Shown here: positions 17,224 to 24,808 of the stretch, in pieces
Position numbering within the stretch: position 1 is the stretch's first letter
How the letters are laid out: every line of letters starts with the position of its first letter
DNA from: Paractinoplanes abujensis
GTDB taxonomy: Bacteria; Actinomycetota; Actinomycetes; Mycobacteriales; Micromonosporaceae
Length of the DNA: 64,000 bases
Direction of reading: 5' to 3'
Assembly (NCBI RefSeq): GCF_014204895.1
Contig: NZ_JACHMF010000001.1
Span: 1,798,001 to 1,862,000, forward strand
Notes under the pieces: model-generated
The model's input: only the letters and a program-made list of their open reading frames with translations
What the model was told of the DNA's origin: nothing
The model's database searches: none
Program-made: the position numbers and the translations under genes

Positions 17224-17934
17224 TCACGGCTTGCGGGCGCTCACGAGGTGGGTCGGCAGCCACGGGCCGGACCACCACTGCCGCCAGCCGAGGCTGCGCC
17301 GCGAGACGGCCGGCAGACCCAGCCCGCGCAGCCGCGACTCGTACTGGCGGGTGTGGCCGAGGTCGGCCAGCAGCAGCCGCCCGCCGGGGCGCAGCACCCG
17401 CACGGCCTCGGCCACCGCCCGGTCGCGGTCGCCCGGCGCCATCAGGTTGTGCACCACGATGTTGGAGACGACCAGGTCGAAGGACTCGTCGGGAAAGGGC
17501 AGCGCGGTGATGTCCGCCGTCTCGACCGACACCACCTCGGACACCCCGGCCGCGGCGGCGTTGCGCAGCGTGGCCTCGGGCCCGTTGCCCGACTGGTCGC
17601 CCGTGCGCCACAGGTCGACGCCGACCGCCCGGCCCTTCGGCACTCGCAGCGCGGCCGAGATGAGCAGGGCGCCGCGGCCGCAGCCGAGGTCGAGCACCTC
17701 CTCGTCGCCGCGCAGGCCGAGCCCGTCGAACAGCCGGGCCCAGACGACGAACTTGCCCCGTCGCGAGGCGTAGAACCCGAGCCCGCAGCACGCCCCGATC
17801 AGCGCCACGCCGATCAGCGGCCACGGGCTGCGGCTGAACACCGCCTGCACGAGCCCCGCGATCATCAGCAGGACGGGGACGGCGATCAGGCGGGGCGCGT
17901 CGAACCCGTACCGGCCGGGCGGGCGCTCAGACAT
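17224..17934 (-). CDS. Membrane-tethered class I SAM-dependent methyltransferase
   Basis: A 236-residue protein. Two hydrophobic helices (about 15-33 and 38-56) precede a Rossmann methyltransferase with motif I LDLGCGRG at 81-88, a TADITALPF motif II/III region and the post-motif VLRPGGRLLLADLG. It ends three genes with tight overlaps: its start lies eight bases inside the winged-helix regulator gene. Members of this group with two N-terminal helices are often found beside small regulators; the substrate is unknown. Confidence 0.9.
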   Translation of the reverse strand: MSERPPGRYGFDAPRLIAVPVLLMIAGLVQAVFSRSPWPLIGVALIGACCGLGFYASRRGKFVVWARLFDGLGLRGDEEVLDLGCGRGALLISAALRVPKGRAVGVDLWRTGDQSGNGPEATLRNAAAAGVSEVVSVETADITALPFPDESFDLVVSNIVVHNLMAPGDRDRAVAEAVRVLRPGGRLLLADLGHTRQYESRLRGLGLPAVSRRSLGWRQWWSGPWLPTHLVSARKP

Positions 17935-18247
17935 CGGCCTCGTCCCGCACCGGCAGCCGCGCGATCGCGGTCAGGGCGGCCAGATGCTTCCCGTACGCGT
18001 CGCGCCCGGCCGCGGTCAGCGACAGCCACGTGCGCGGCCGCTTGCCCACGTAGCCCTTGCGGGCCTTCACGTAGCCGGCCTCGGTCAGCAGGGTGACCTG
18101 CCGCGAGAGCACGGAGTCGCTGACCTCGACGGTGTCGCGCACGAAGGCGAACTCGGCCTTGTCGGCCGCGGCCAGGCAGGCCACGATGGACAGCCGGATC
18201 GGCGAGTGGATCACCGCGTCGAGCTGGTGCCGCGGGTGCTCGGTCAT
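17927..18247 (-). CDS. Winged-helix transcriptional regulator (MarR-like, DNA-binding)
   Basis: A 106-residue single-domain regulator: HSPIRLSIVACLAAADKAEF, then VSDSVLSRQVTLLTEAGYVK as helix-turn-helix, then a wing (KGYVGKRPRTWLSLT). ATG 18247 overlaps the stop of the upstream membrane protein by four bases. The operon is preceded by the perfect palindrome at 18683-18699, the type of site such regulators use to control their own operon. Confidence 0.92.
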   Translation of the reverse strand: MTEHPRHQLDAVIHSPIRLSIVACLAAADKAEFAFVRDTVEVSDSVLSRQVTLLTEAGYVKARKGYVGKRPRTWLSLTAAGRDAYGKHLAALTAIARLPVRDEADV

Positions 18248-18663
18248 CGCGTCCTCGCCGCGGCCGCGAACATCGGCAGCGCCACGACCACGCCGGCCGG
18301 CACCCAGAAGGCCACCCGGTCGGCGAACAGCAGATGCCCGATCGCCGAGCCGGCCAGCCACAACGCCGTCCAGGCCGCGGTCGCCCGCAGGTAGAGCGCC
18401 CGGAACCCGCGGACCATCACCCGCCGCGGCGCCGCGTAGCACAGAACGCTGACCAGGAACACGCCCCAGCACACGCCGACCACCACCGACCAGAACCCGT
18501 GCACCAGGCCGCTCACCGGGAAGAAGACCACCGACGCCATCCCGTACGCGATCAGGGCCCGGCCCACCCACGCGGAGTGTTCGCGCACCGCCGCCCTGGA
18601 CTGATCGATCTCTGCCAGCGCCACGGCCGCCCAGGCCGGGCTCACGTCGTCGTCCCCCGTCAT
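18244..18663 (-). CDS. Small membrane protein, four TM, first gene of the regulator operon
   Basis: A 139-residue protein with four predicted helices (about 30-52, 55-78, 88-107, 113-133) after a soluble acidic N-terminus (SPAWAAVALAEIDQSRAAV). I recognise the type only as a conserved actinomycete integral membrane protein that precedes winged-helix regulators. No transport motif is visible. ATG 18663 is the operon's first start. Confidence 0.85.
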   Translation of the reverse strand: MTGDDDVSPAWAAVALAEIDQSRAAVREHSAWVGRALIAYGMASVVFFPVSGLVHGFWSVVVGVCWGVFLVSVLCYAAPRRVMVRGFRALYLRATAAWTALWLAGSAIGHLLFADRVAFWVPAGVVVALPMFAAAARTR

Positions 18664-18682
18664 GCCGTCAGGCTACGACGCC

Positions 18683-18699
18683 CTTTCCAACTTGGAAAG
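18683..18699. promoter_or_regulatory. Perfect 17-base palindrome, operator of the 18663-17224 operon
   Basis: CTTTCCAACTTGGAAAG reads the same on both strands around a central base. It ends 19 bases upstream of ATG 18663, where a promoter for the minus-strand operon should lie. The natural candidate to bind is the winged-helix protein encoded at 17927-18247. The convergent-facing end of the zinc-ribbon gene at 18723 lies just beyond. Confidence 0.8.
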
Positions 18700-18722
18700 T
18701 AGTGGGCATGGTGAAAAGAACG

Positions 18723-19766
18723 TCAGTTCTCGCCGAGCAGCGCCGCGACCAGTTTCGGATGTCCGGCCTGCCCGCAGATCTCGTCCAGCCGCTGCACGGT
18801 GACAGTCAGTTCCGGACTGCCCTCGTCCTGCAGGGCGCGGATCCGCTCGCCGACGGTGATCCACGCGGCGTGCAGGCCGATCGTGGCCGCGGCCCGCTCA
18901 TCGGAGACGCCCTGATGGTGCAGCGACGAACCGGGGTCCCAGCCGCCGCCTCGCCGGGCCAGCTCGAACCCGAAGTACAGATCGGACCACCGCTGCCGTT
19001 CCGGGTTGGGTTGCCCCGCGGCCAGGCAGACGGTCGCGCGCAGAGCCTCCAGGCTGTACGGGACGACCCAGCGTGTTTCGTCGCCGGGCTCCCCGATGTG
19101 CGCGTTCAAGGCATCGAGCGCGCCCGGCAGCACCACGGTGTCGTCCGCGAACCGGTGCAGCAGGTCGTCCAGGCGCAGGTCACCGGACGCCCGCAACCAG
19201 AACAGGGCGATCAGCCACCACACGCCGGCCTGCAGGTCACCGAGCAGCTCCGCGGTCGGGCGGTCGCGGGTGCGGGCGGGCAGGTCGAGGCCGAAGCCCG
19301 GCCCGGTCAGCGCGAACGCCCCGGCGGCGAACACGGCCGGGGTCAGCTCGGCGACGTTCTCGGCGACGAAGGCCCTGCGGTCCCCGGCTGCCAGGGCCTT
19401 CCGGAGCAGCGCCACTCGCGGGCCCAGCAGGCGGGTGACCAGCACGCGAAGGTCCCCGACGGACGGCACCGTCCGCACCGCGAGCCCGGGGGCATCAGCT
19501 CGGACGCCGGCCAGGAAGGCTTCCCACTCGCCGGCCATCACGCTCCCCGGCACCATCCACGCGCCCGCGGGCGGTCCGGCCACCGCCATCGTGATCATGG
19601 GTTGCACGGGCAGCCGGCAGGAGTTCGCGTCGCAGCGGGGGACGAGGGCGTCGTCGTCGAAGAGTGTGATCAACCCGGCCACGTCCGCCTCGTTGAGGCT
19701 CACGCGCGGACCGAGACCGGTCAGCACGCCGGCCGGTTCGCCGCAGACCGGGCAGGTATCGGTCAC
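18723..19766 (-). CDS. Hypothetical protein with N-terminal zinc-ribbon cysteines
   Basis: Not recognised. I start it at GTG 19766 (MTDTCPVCGE, 347 residues); an in-frame TTG at 19802 would add twelve residues. C5 and C8 (CPVCGE) with C45 and C50 (PRCDANSC) look like a four-cysteine zinc site. The rest is mostly helical with a conserved-looking LDDLLHRFADD segment and no membrane helix. It is divergent from the HExxH/zinc-ribbon gene at 19856, 89 bases away, so the two may share regulation. Function unknown. Confidence 0.75.
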   Translation of the reverse strand: MTDTCPVCGEPAGVLTGLGPRVSLNEADVAGLITLFDDDALVPRCDANSCRLPVQPMITMAVAGPPAGAWMVPGSVMAGEWEAFLAGVRADAPGLAVRTVPSVGDLRVLVTRLLGPRVALLRKALAAGDRRAFVAENVAELTPAVFAAGAFALTGPGFGLDLPARTRDRPTAELLGDLQAGVWWLIALFWLRASGDLRLDDLLHRFADDTVVLPGALDALNAHIGEPGDETRWVVPYSLEALRATVCLAAGQPNPERQRWSDLYFGFELARRGGGWDPGSSLHHQGVSDERAAATIGLHAAWITVGERIRALQDEGSPELTVTVQRLDEICGQAGHPKLVAALLGEN

Positions 19767-19855
19767 GAAATCAGCCTGACAGTGGACAGCCGAGCCGGTC
19801 AAGCGCCGCTACGGTCGGGTGAGGACACCCGCCCCGGAGCCGGTGAGGAGGGTTC

Positions 19856-21610
19856 ATGGAGCCCGTTCTGCAGTTCGACCCGGCGAGCCTGTCCATTTAC
19901 TACCGCGGCGTCCCGCATCGGGGTGACGGCCCGTCGTTGCTCGGCGAGGTGGTCCACGAGGCGCTGCTGGGCCGGCACGCCCACGCCAAGCAGCTGGTCG
20001 GCGCGATCCCGGCCGAGCCCGTGCGAATCCGGGCGGCCAACCTGCTCAGCACGGTCTGGCATGAGCAGCGGCACTTCGTCGACGTCCTGCTGACCAATTT
20101 CGGTCAGTCGATCTCCCGGCGGTTCACCTCGGTGCTGCTGAACCTGCCCGAGATCGTCGCCGCTGGCCGGCACCAGGGCCACCTGCTCGTGCCGATCAGC
20201 GCATACGGCAGTGCCGCCAAGCGCCGGGCCGCCGGGGTGGGCACGACCGAATTCCTCACCCGGGCGGCCAAGGACATCCGCGACCGCGAGATGCTGCTGC
20301 GCCGCGACATGCTCGGCGAGCGCCTGGCCGACGGAGGCCGGCTCTCCCTGGGCGGCCACGCCCAGTTGGAGGCGCTGGGCTATTTCGCTCAGGCCAACTT
20401 CGTGCAGAACGAGTTCGGCCTGGACACGGTGCTGCAACTGCAGGGGGACATGCCCGACGCCGACCACCTGCGCAATCAATACCTGTGGGCCGGGATGATG
20501 GCTGCCTACCTCGGCCTGGTCGCACCCGACCAGGGTCGCAGCACCCCCGGCGAGGAGGTCGTGGCGGTGCAGGCGCCGGCCGTCTCGGCCCTGCTGTACG
20601 GCGCCTTGATGATCCGCCGCTGGGGTCAGGAGCAGACGTTCGTCGACGGCGGCAACTCCGGCTCGGCGCTGCACCGGCTGGGCCCGATCATGGAGGATCT
20701 GCACGCGAACGGCGAGTTGCGCGCCGCCACCAGCACGGCCGAGGCGTGGGAGGCGGTGAACCAGGCGTGCGCGCGGCTGTTCGGCCGGACGGCGACGCGC
20801 GAGCTGGAGGTCGATCTCGAACAGTCGGCCCGGTTGTGCGACCTGGCCGCGAGCAAGTTCGGCGACGACAGCTCCCTGGCGGCTCACCTCGCCGCCGTGC
20901 AGGACGCCCGTGTGCGTCTGGCCGCGCTGTTCGCCGCCGACCCCGGTCTCGTTCTGGATCCCGGCCGGTCGGCCCGCCTGCTCTCCGACGTGCTGCCGGT
21001 GCCGCTCTTCGCCGAGCCGTACGGCCGCACCGAGGCCGTGCCCGAGGGCTGGCACGACGTGTGGGGCTGGGGGGTCGACCTTCCCAACGGCGGGCGGATG
21101 TCCTGGACGTGGGCGTACGCGCCGGTGCAGACGATCCGGGAGACGGCCCGGATCCACATCGTGGCCGACCCGGAGAGCTGGCAGGACGTGGCCACGCAGT
21201 TGATCCCGGCGGCCAAGGTGCTGATGTACGGGCGACGGCAGCCGGCCACCCTCGGGCCCGAGCTGCGCTGGGGCGAGGTGACGCTGGAGAACGACCTCAA
21301 GGTCGACCTCCTCGTGCATCCGCTCTACCGCAGACCCGTCGTCGACACCGGCAATGCCGGTTTCTGGTATCTGACGGGCCGGTCGTCGGCGGTCTGCGAC
21401 GGCTGTTCGGCCACCATCGACCGGGGTGGCGGCGGCTACTTCCCGTCCTCGTTCTTCCGTTACACCGAACCCGCGGCCGCGCAGTGGCTGCTCGAGCACA
21501 ACGGCGGCGGCGCCTGGGGGCAGCTGATGGTGGAGCGGGACTGGAGCGGCTGGCTGCTGTGCGACCGGTGCGGGGCCGAGGTCGGCGAGCTCGCCGCGGG
21601 GAGGCAGTGA
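19856..21610 (+). CDS. Hypothetical protein with HExxH motif and C-terminal zinc ribbon
   Basis: Not recognised as a known family. The 584-residue protein has HEQRH at residues 69-73 (STVWHEQRHFVDVLL), the zinc-metallopeptidase HExxH pattern in a helix, and a possible third ligand, Glu172, in GHAQLEALGYFAQ. At the C-terminus two CxxC pairs, C514/C517 (CDGCSATID) and C569/C572 (CDRCGAEVG), form a likely zinc ribbon. No signal peptide, so a cytosolic protein. The stop overlaps the start of the 113-residue gene at 21610. Peptidase activity is only a hypothesis. Confidence 0.78.
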   Translation: MEPVLQFDPASLSIYYRGVPHRGDGPSLLGEVVHEALLGRHAHAKQLVGAIPAEPVRIRAANLLSTVWHEQRHFVDVLLTNFGQSISRRFTSVLLNLPEIVAAGRHQGHLLVPISAYGSAAKRRAAGVGTTEFLTRAAKDIRDREMLLRRDMLGERLADGGRLSLGGHAQLEALGYFAQANFVQNEFGLDTVLQLQGDMPDADHLRNQYLWAGMMAAYLGLVAPDQGRSTPGEEVVAVQAPAVSALLYGALMIRRWGQEQTFVDGGNSGSALHRLGPIMEDLHANGELRAATSTAEAWEAVNQACARLFGRTATRELEVDLEQSARLCDLAASKFGDDSSLAAHLAAVQDARVRLAALFAADPGLVLDPGRSARLLSDVLPVPLFAEPYGRTEAVPEGWHDVWGWGVDLPNGGRMSWTWAYAPVQTIRETARIHIVADPESWQDVATQLIPAAKVLMYGRRQPATLGPELRWGEVTLENDLKVDLLVHPLYRRPVVDTGNAGFWYLTGRSSAVCDGCSATIDRGGGGYFPSSFFRYTEPAAAQWLLEHNGGGAWGQLMVERDWSGWLLCDRCGAEVGELAAGRQ

Positions 21611-21951
21611 TGGCGCAGATCATCGGCGTGGTGGTGCCCGAGGGCACGGCCGACACGCTGGAGGAGCAGCTGGCCGAGGAGGCCGGGCTGGAGGCCGACG
21701 TCGACGACTGGGAGGGCAAGACGGTCTACCTCGACGCGCCGTTCACCGTGCCCGGCGGGGACGCGCTCGTGCTGCTCACCGTGCCGGTCGATGACGACGA
21801 CGCGGCGGCGCGGCTGGCCGGGGTGCTGGGCGGGCGCGACGAGGAGCTGCTGCTGATCGATGTCTCCACCGGCGACGAGCTGGGGCGGCTGACCCCCGCG
21901 GCGGCGGCCGGTGACGTGCGCCGGGTCATCGCGGCCGCCAGGGCCGTGTGA
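21610..21951 (+). CDS. Small acidic hypothetical protein coupled to the HExxH gene
   Basis: A 113-residue, strongly acidic protein (AEEAGLEADVDDWEGK, VPVDDDDAAARL) whose ATG shares its A with the TGA of the upstream gene, so translation is coupled. Predicted alternation of strands and helices suggests a small alpha/beta domain. It ends six bases from the convergent beta-helix gene. The tight coupling suggests a partner, chaperone or inhibitor for the HExxH protein; that is inference. Confidence 0.8.
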   Translation: MAQIIGVVVPEGTADTLEEQLAEEAGLEADVDDWEGKTVYLDAPFTVPGGDALVLLTVPVDDDDAAARLAGVLGGRDEELLLIDVSTGDELGRLTPAAAAGDVRRVIAAARAV

Positions 21952-21957
21952 GGCCGG

Positions 21958-23562
21958 TCAGTTCTTCTTGAGCAGACCGGACAGCGCGGCCACCACGGCC
22001 GTGGCGATGATCCAGCCGAGGACGACGTAGACCGCCGACACGTACTGCGCGGCCGTGCCGACGACGACCCAGTTGTCGCGCTGGCGCAAGTTCACCACGG
22101 GCAGCAGCAGGTCCAGAGTGAACAGGGGCGGGTTGAAGGCCGGCGTGGGGCCGGCCCCGCCCTTGGCCAGGACGGCGCCGCCGTGGTGGAACGCGGTGAA
22201 CAGCAGGCTGCCCAGGATCAGCAGCGCGGCCAGCCAGACCAGGGCCAGACCCGGGCGGTGACCGTAGCCGACGGTCGCGTCGAGCACGTAGCCCGGCGGG
22301 CGGCGCCACCACGGTTGCTCGCGGCGGCGGTGGCGTTGCCGGGCGATGGCGACCCGGCGGGCGTCCTCGTCGCGGCCCTGCCCACGGTAGAAGGCGGCCA
22401 ATTGCTCGTACGGCTGAGGCTGATAGCGCGCCGGGAGCCAGGCGACGCGGTGGCCGACGCTCGGTTCGGGGCCCCGGTGCGCGCCGATCGTGTCGTACCG
22501 CAGGCCCGTCAGCTCGCGGTCGGCCGGCCAGCGCTCGATGTCGTCCAGCAACCGGGCCGCCGTGACGCCGGTCAGCTCGGCCGTGCCCGTGATCGCCGCG
22601 GGCGCGAACACCAGCGAGCCCTTGACCACCGTACGGGTGAGGTTGAGGTCTTGCAGGGCGGCGGCCCGGCATTCGAGGTTGCGGGTGATCTCGGCCCCGG
22701 CGATGCGCACCGTGCCGGTGACCTCGAGCCCGGCCGCCAGCACCAGGTTGCCCCGGACCGCGAGGTTGTCCCCGCGCAGGGCGACCTGGTCCGGGTTGCT
22801 CAGCAGCCCGTCGCACAGCACGGAGCCGTCGACCTTCGCGCCGGTCAGGCAGACCTCCCCGGCCGCCTCGAACGGCCCCGCCTGCGCGCCGTGGCGCCGG
22901 CCACGCTGCAGGGACAGGTTGCCGCCGATGGCTGCCGCGTCGAGGTCGAGCACGACGTCGGCGCCCCGGAACTGGGCGCCGTCGCAGGCGAGCTGCCCAC
23001 CCACGCGGGCGCCGAGGAGCCGCACGGCTTGCCTCGCCACGAACCCGCCGCGCAGGAAGAACGAGTGGCCCACGGTGAGGCGGTCGCCGACCAGGGCGAC
23101 CCCGTCGGCGCCCATGATCGTGGTGCCGCCGAGGTTGACGGTGCCCGACACCGTCGCCTGCCGCAGCGTCAGCCGGCCGTCGACGGTGGAGTTCAGAACG
23201 TGCAGGGAACCCTCGATACGGGCCGTGGACAGGTCGATCGCGGCCACGTCGCACCGGTCGAGGCGCAGCGACCGGGCCTTGCCGTCGACGAGGCTGATCG
23301 GGCCGACCGCGCAGTCCGTGAGGGTGAGCGGCCGGAGCGCCTCGGACGAGTCGAGGTCGAGCGGGCCGTCGATCCGGAAGCCGGTCAGCCGGACCCAGCG
23401 GGGCCCGGGCCTGCCGTCCACCCGGGACTCGGTGAGCAGGGAGCGTAGCCGGGCCGCGGAGAGTGACGGGCGGCCGGCCGGCGCGACGGCCTCACCCGTG
23501 GCCAGCACGGCCTCCCACACCCGTTCCTCGGCGGCGCCGGGCGCGGCCCGGAAAAGCCTCAT
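21958..23562 (-). CDS. Beta-helix (pentapeptide-like) protein with C-terminal membrane helices
   Basis: A 534-residue protein. About residues 55-345 are short hydrophobic repeats of the kind L-x-G-x-V/I-x-G (for example IEGSLHVLNSTVDGRLTLRQATVSGTVNLGG) that build a right-handed beta-helix. A basic linker (RQRHRRREQPWWRRPPGY) leads to two or three membrane helices (about 430-450 and 495-525). Streptomyces homologues are sometimes called membrane-associated oxidoreductases, but I see no cofactor motif. Its ATG overlaps the ROK repressor stop by four bases, so the two form an operon. Confidence 0.8.
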   Translation of the reverse strand: MRLFRAAPGAAEERVWEAVLATGEAVAPAGRPSLSAARLRSLLTESRVDGRPGPRWVRLTGFRIDGPLDLDSSEALRPLTLTDCAVGPISLVDGKARSLRLDRCDVAAIDLSTARIEGSLHVLNSTVDGRLTLRQATVSGTVNLGGTTIMGADGVALVGDRLTVGHSFFLRGGFVARQAVRLLGARVGGQLACDGAQFRGADVVLDLDAAAIGGNLSLQRGRRHGAQAGPFEAAGEVCLTGAKVDGSVLCDGLLSNPDQVALRGDNLAVRGNLVLAAGLEVTGTVRIAGAEITRNLECRAAALQDLNLTRTVVKGSLVFAPAAITGTAELTGVTAARLLDDIERWPADRELTGLRYDTIGAHRGPEPSVGHRVAWLPARYQPQPYEQLAAFYRGQGRDEDARRVAIARQRHRRREQPWWRRPPGYVLDATVGYGHRPGLALVWLAALLILGSLLFTAFHHGGAVLAKGGAGPTPAFNPPLFTLDLLLPVVNLRQRDNWVVVGTAAQYVSAVYVVLGWIIATAVVAALSGLLKKN

Positions 23563-24758
23563 GCCCGGACTGTACCGGTGACGGAGCGCCCCGCCCGCTC
23601 CCCGATCGGGTCGTTGAGCAGGGCGGCGAAGCCGAGTTCGGCCGCGCCGATCAGGGTGGCGTCCTCGGCCAGGGCAGAGACCGTGAGGCGGGCCCGTTCG
23701 CGTGAGACCGGCATGGCGTGGTGGGCGATGCGCGCCTCGACCTGGGGCGCCGCGGCCGTGTAGACGTCGCGCAGCATGCCGCCGAAGATGACCACGCCCG
23801 GGTTGAACAGGTTGATCAGGTTGGCCACGCCGATGCCCAGCCAGTCGCCGATCTCGGCCACGGCCGCGGCCGCCGCGGGGTCACCGGCCCGGGCGTCGCG
23901 GGTGACCGCGCGGACCGCCTCGGCCCCGATCGGCCCGGGGGCCCGCCCGGCCGCCGCCAGCAGGGCGTACTCGCCGGTCTCGGCCTCCAAGCAGCCTCGT
24001 GAACCGCACAGGCACGGCCGGCCGCCGGACGGGTTGACCAGCATGTGCCCGACCTCGCAGCCGTAGCCGCCGTCACCGCCCAGCAGCTTGCCGCCGACCA
24101 GGATGCCGCCGCCCACGCCGACGTCGCCGTGCAGATAGATCAGGTCGGGCACGCCCACCCCGGCGCCCCGCTCGAACTCGGCCAGCGCCCCCAGGTGGGC
24201 CTCGTTGCCGACGGTCACCGGGCGGCCGATGTCGAGGGCCGCGGCCAGCTCGGTGCCGAAGGCCTGGTCGACCCAGCCCATCTCGGGTCCGTAGCGCACC
24301 ATGCCGTCGCCGGGCCGGATCATGCCGCAGTAGGAGGCGCCCAGCCCCACGCAGACCGACCCCGGCGGCGCCGCGTCGAGCAGTTCCCGGCCCAGCGAGG
24401 CCAGTTTCCGGACGACCGGGCCGAGGTCCACCCCGGTGCGTGTGCGCGGGGCCGAGCGCCGGTCGAGCACCGGGCCGCCCAGCCCGACCCGCGCCACGGT
24501 GAGCCGGTCCACCGCGACGTCGAAGGCCAGCACGAACACGTGCGGGGCGGGCCGCACCACCAGCGAGGGCCGGCCCGCACCGGTGGTCCCGGCCGGATGT
24601 TCCTCGCTGACCAGCCCGGCCGCGATCAGGTCGGCCGTCAGGGCCAGGATCGTGCTCCGGTTGACCCCCATCCGCTCGGCCAGCACGGCGCGCGAGAGCG
24701 GCCCGCTCACATGCACGTGGTGCAGCAGGGTTCCGAGGCTCGGCCGATGTTTGTGCAT
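23559..24758 (-). CDS. ROK-family transcriptional repressor/sugar-sensing protein
   Basis: A 399-residue protein: N-terminal winged helix (SRAVLAERMGVNRSTILALT) followed by a ROK sugar-kinase-like domain with LHGDVGVGGGILVGGKLL and the zinc motif CLCGSRGCLE. Such proteins repress carbohydrate genes and release DNA on binding a sugar. ATG 24758 gives MHKHRPSLG; longer frames lack support. It follows glgP by 50 bases on the same strand and is coupled to the beta-helix gene, suggesting a link to glucan use, unproven. Confidence 0.93.
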   Translation of the reverse strand: MHKHRPSLGTLLHHVHVSGPLSRAVLAERMGVNRSTILALTADLIAAGLVSEEHPAGTTGAGRPSLVVRPAPHVFVLAFDVAVDRLTVARVGLGGPVLDRRSAPRTRTGVDLGPVVRKLASLGRELLDAAPPGSVCVGLGASYCGMIRPGDGMVRYGPEMGWVDQAFGTELAAALDIGRPVTVGNEAHLGALAEFERGAGVGVPDLIYLHGDVGVGGGILVGGKLLGGDGGYGCEVGHMLVNPSGGRPCLCGSRGCLEAETGEYALLAAAGRAPGPIGAEAVRAVTRDARAGDPAAAAAVAEIGDWLGIGVANLINLFNPGVVIFGGMLRDVYTAAAPQVEARIAHHAMPVSRERARLTVSALAEDATLIGAAELGFAALLNDPIGERAGRSVTGTVRA

Positions 24759-24808
24759 CCCACCGCCATCAAACGCGCACGGAACGCGCTTGCCAAGCCC
24801 CGCGCCGG

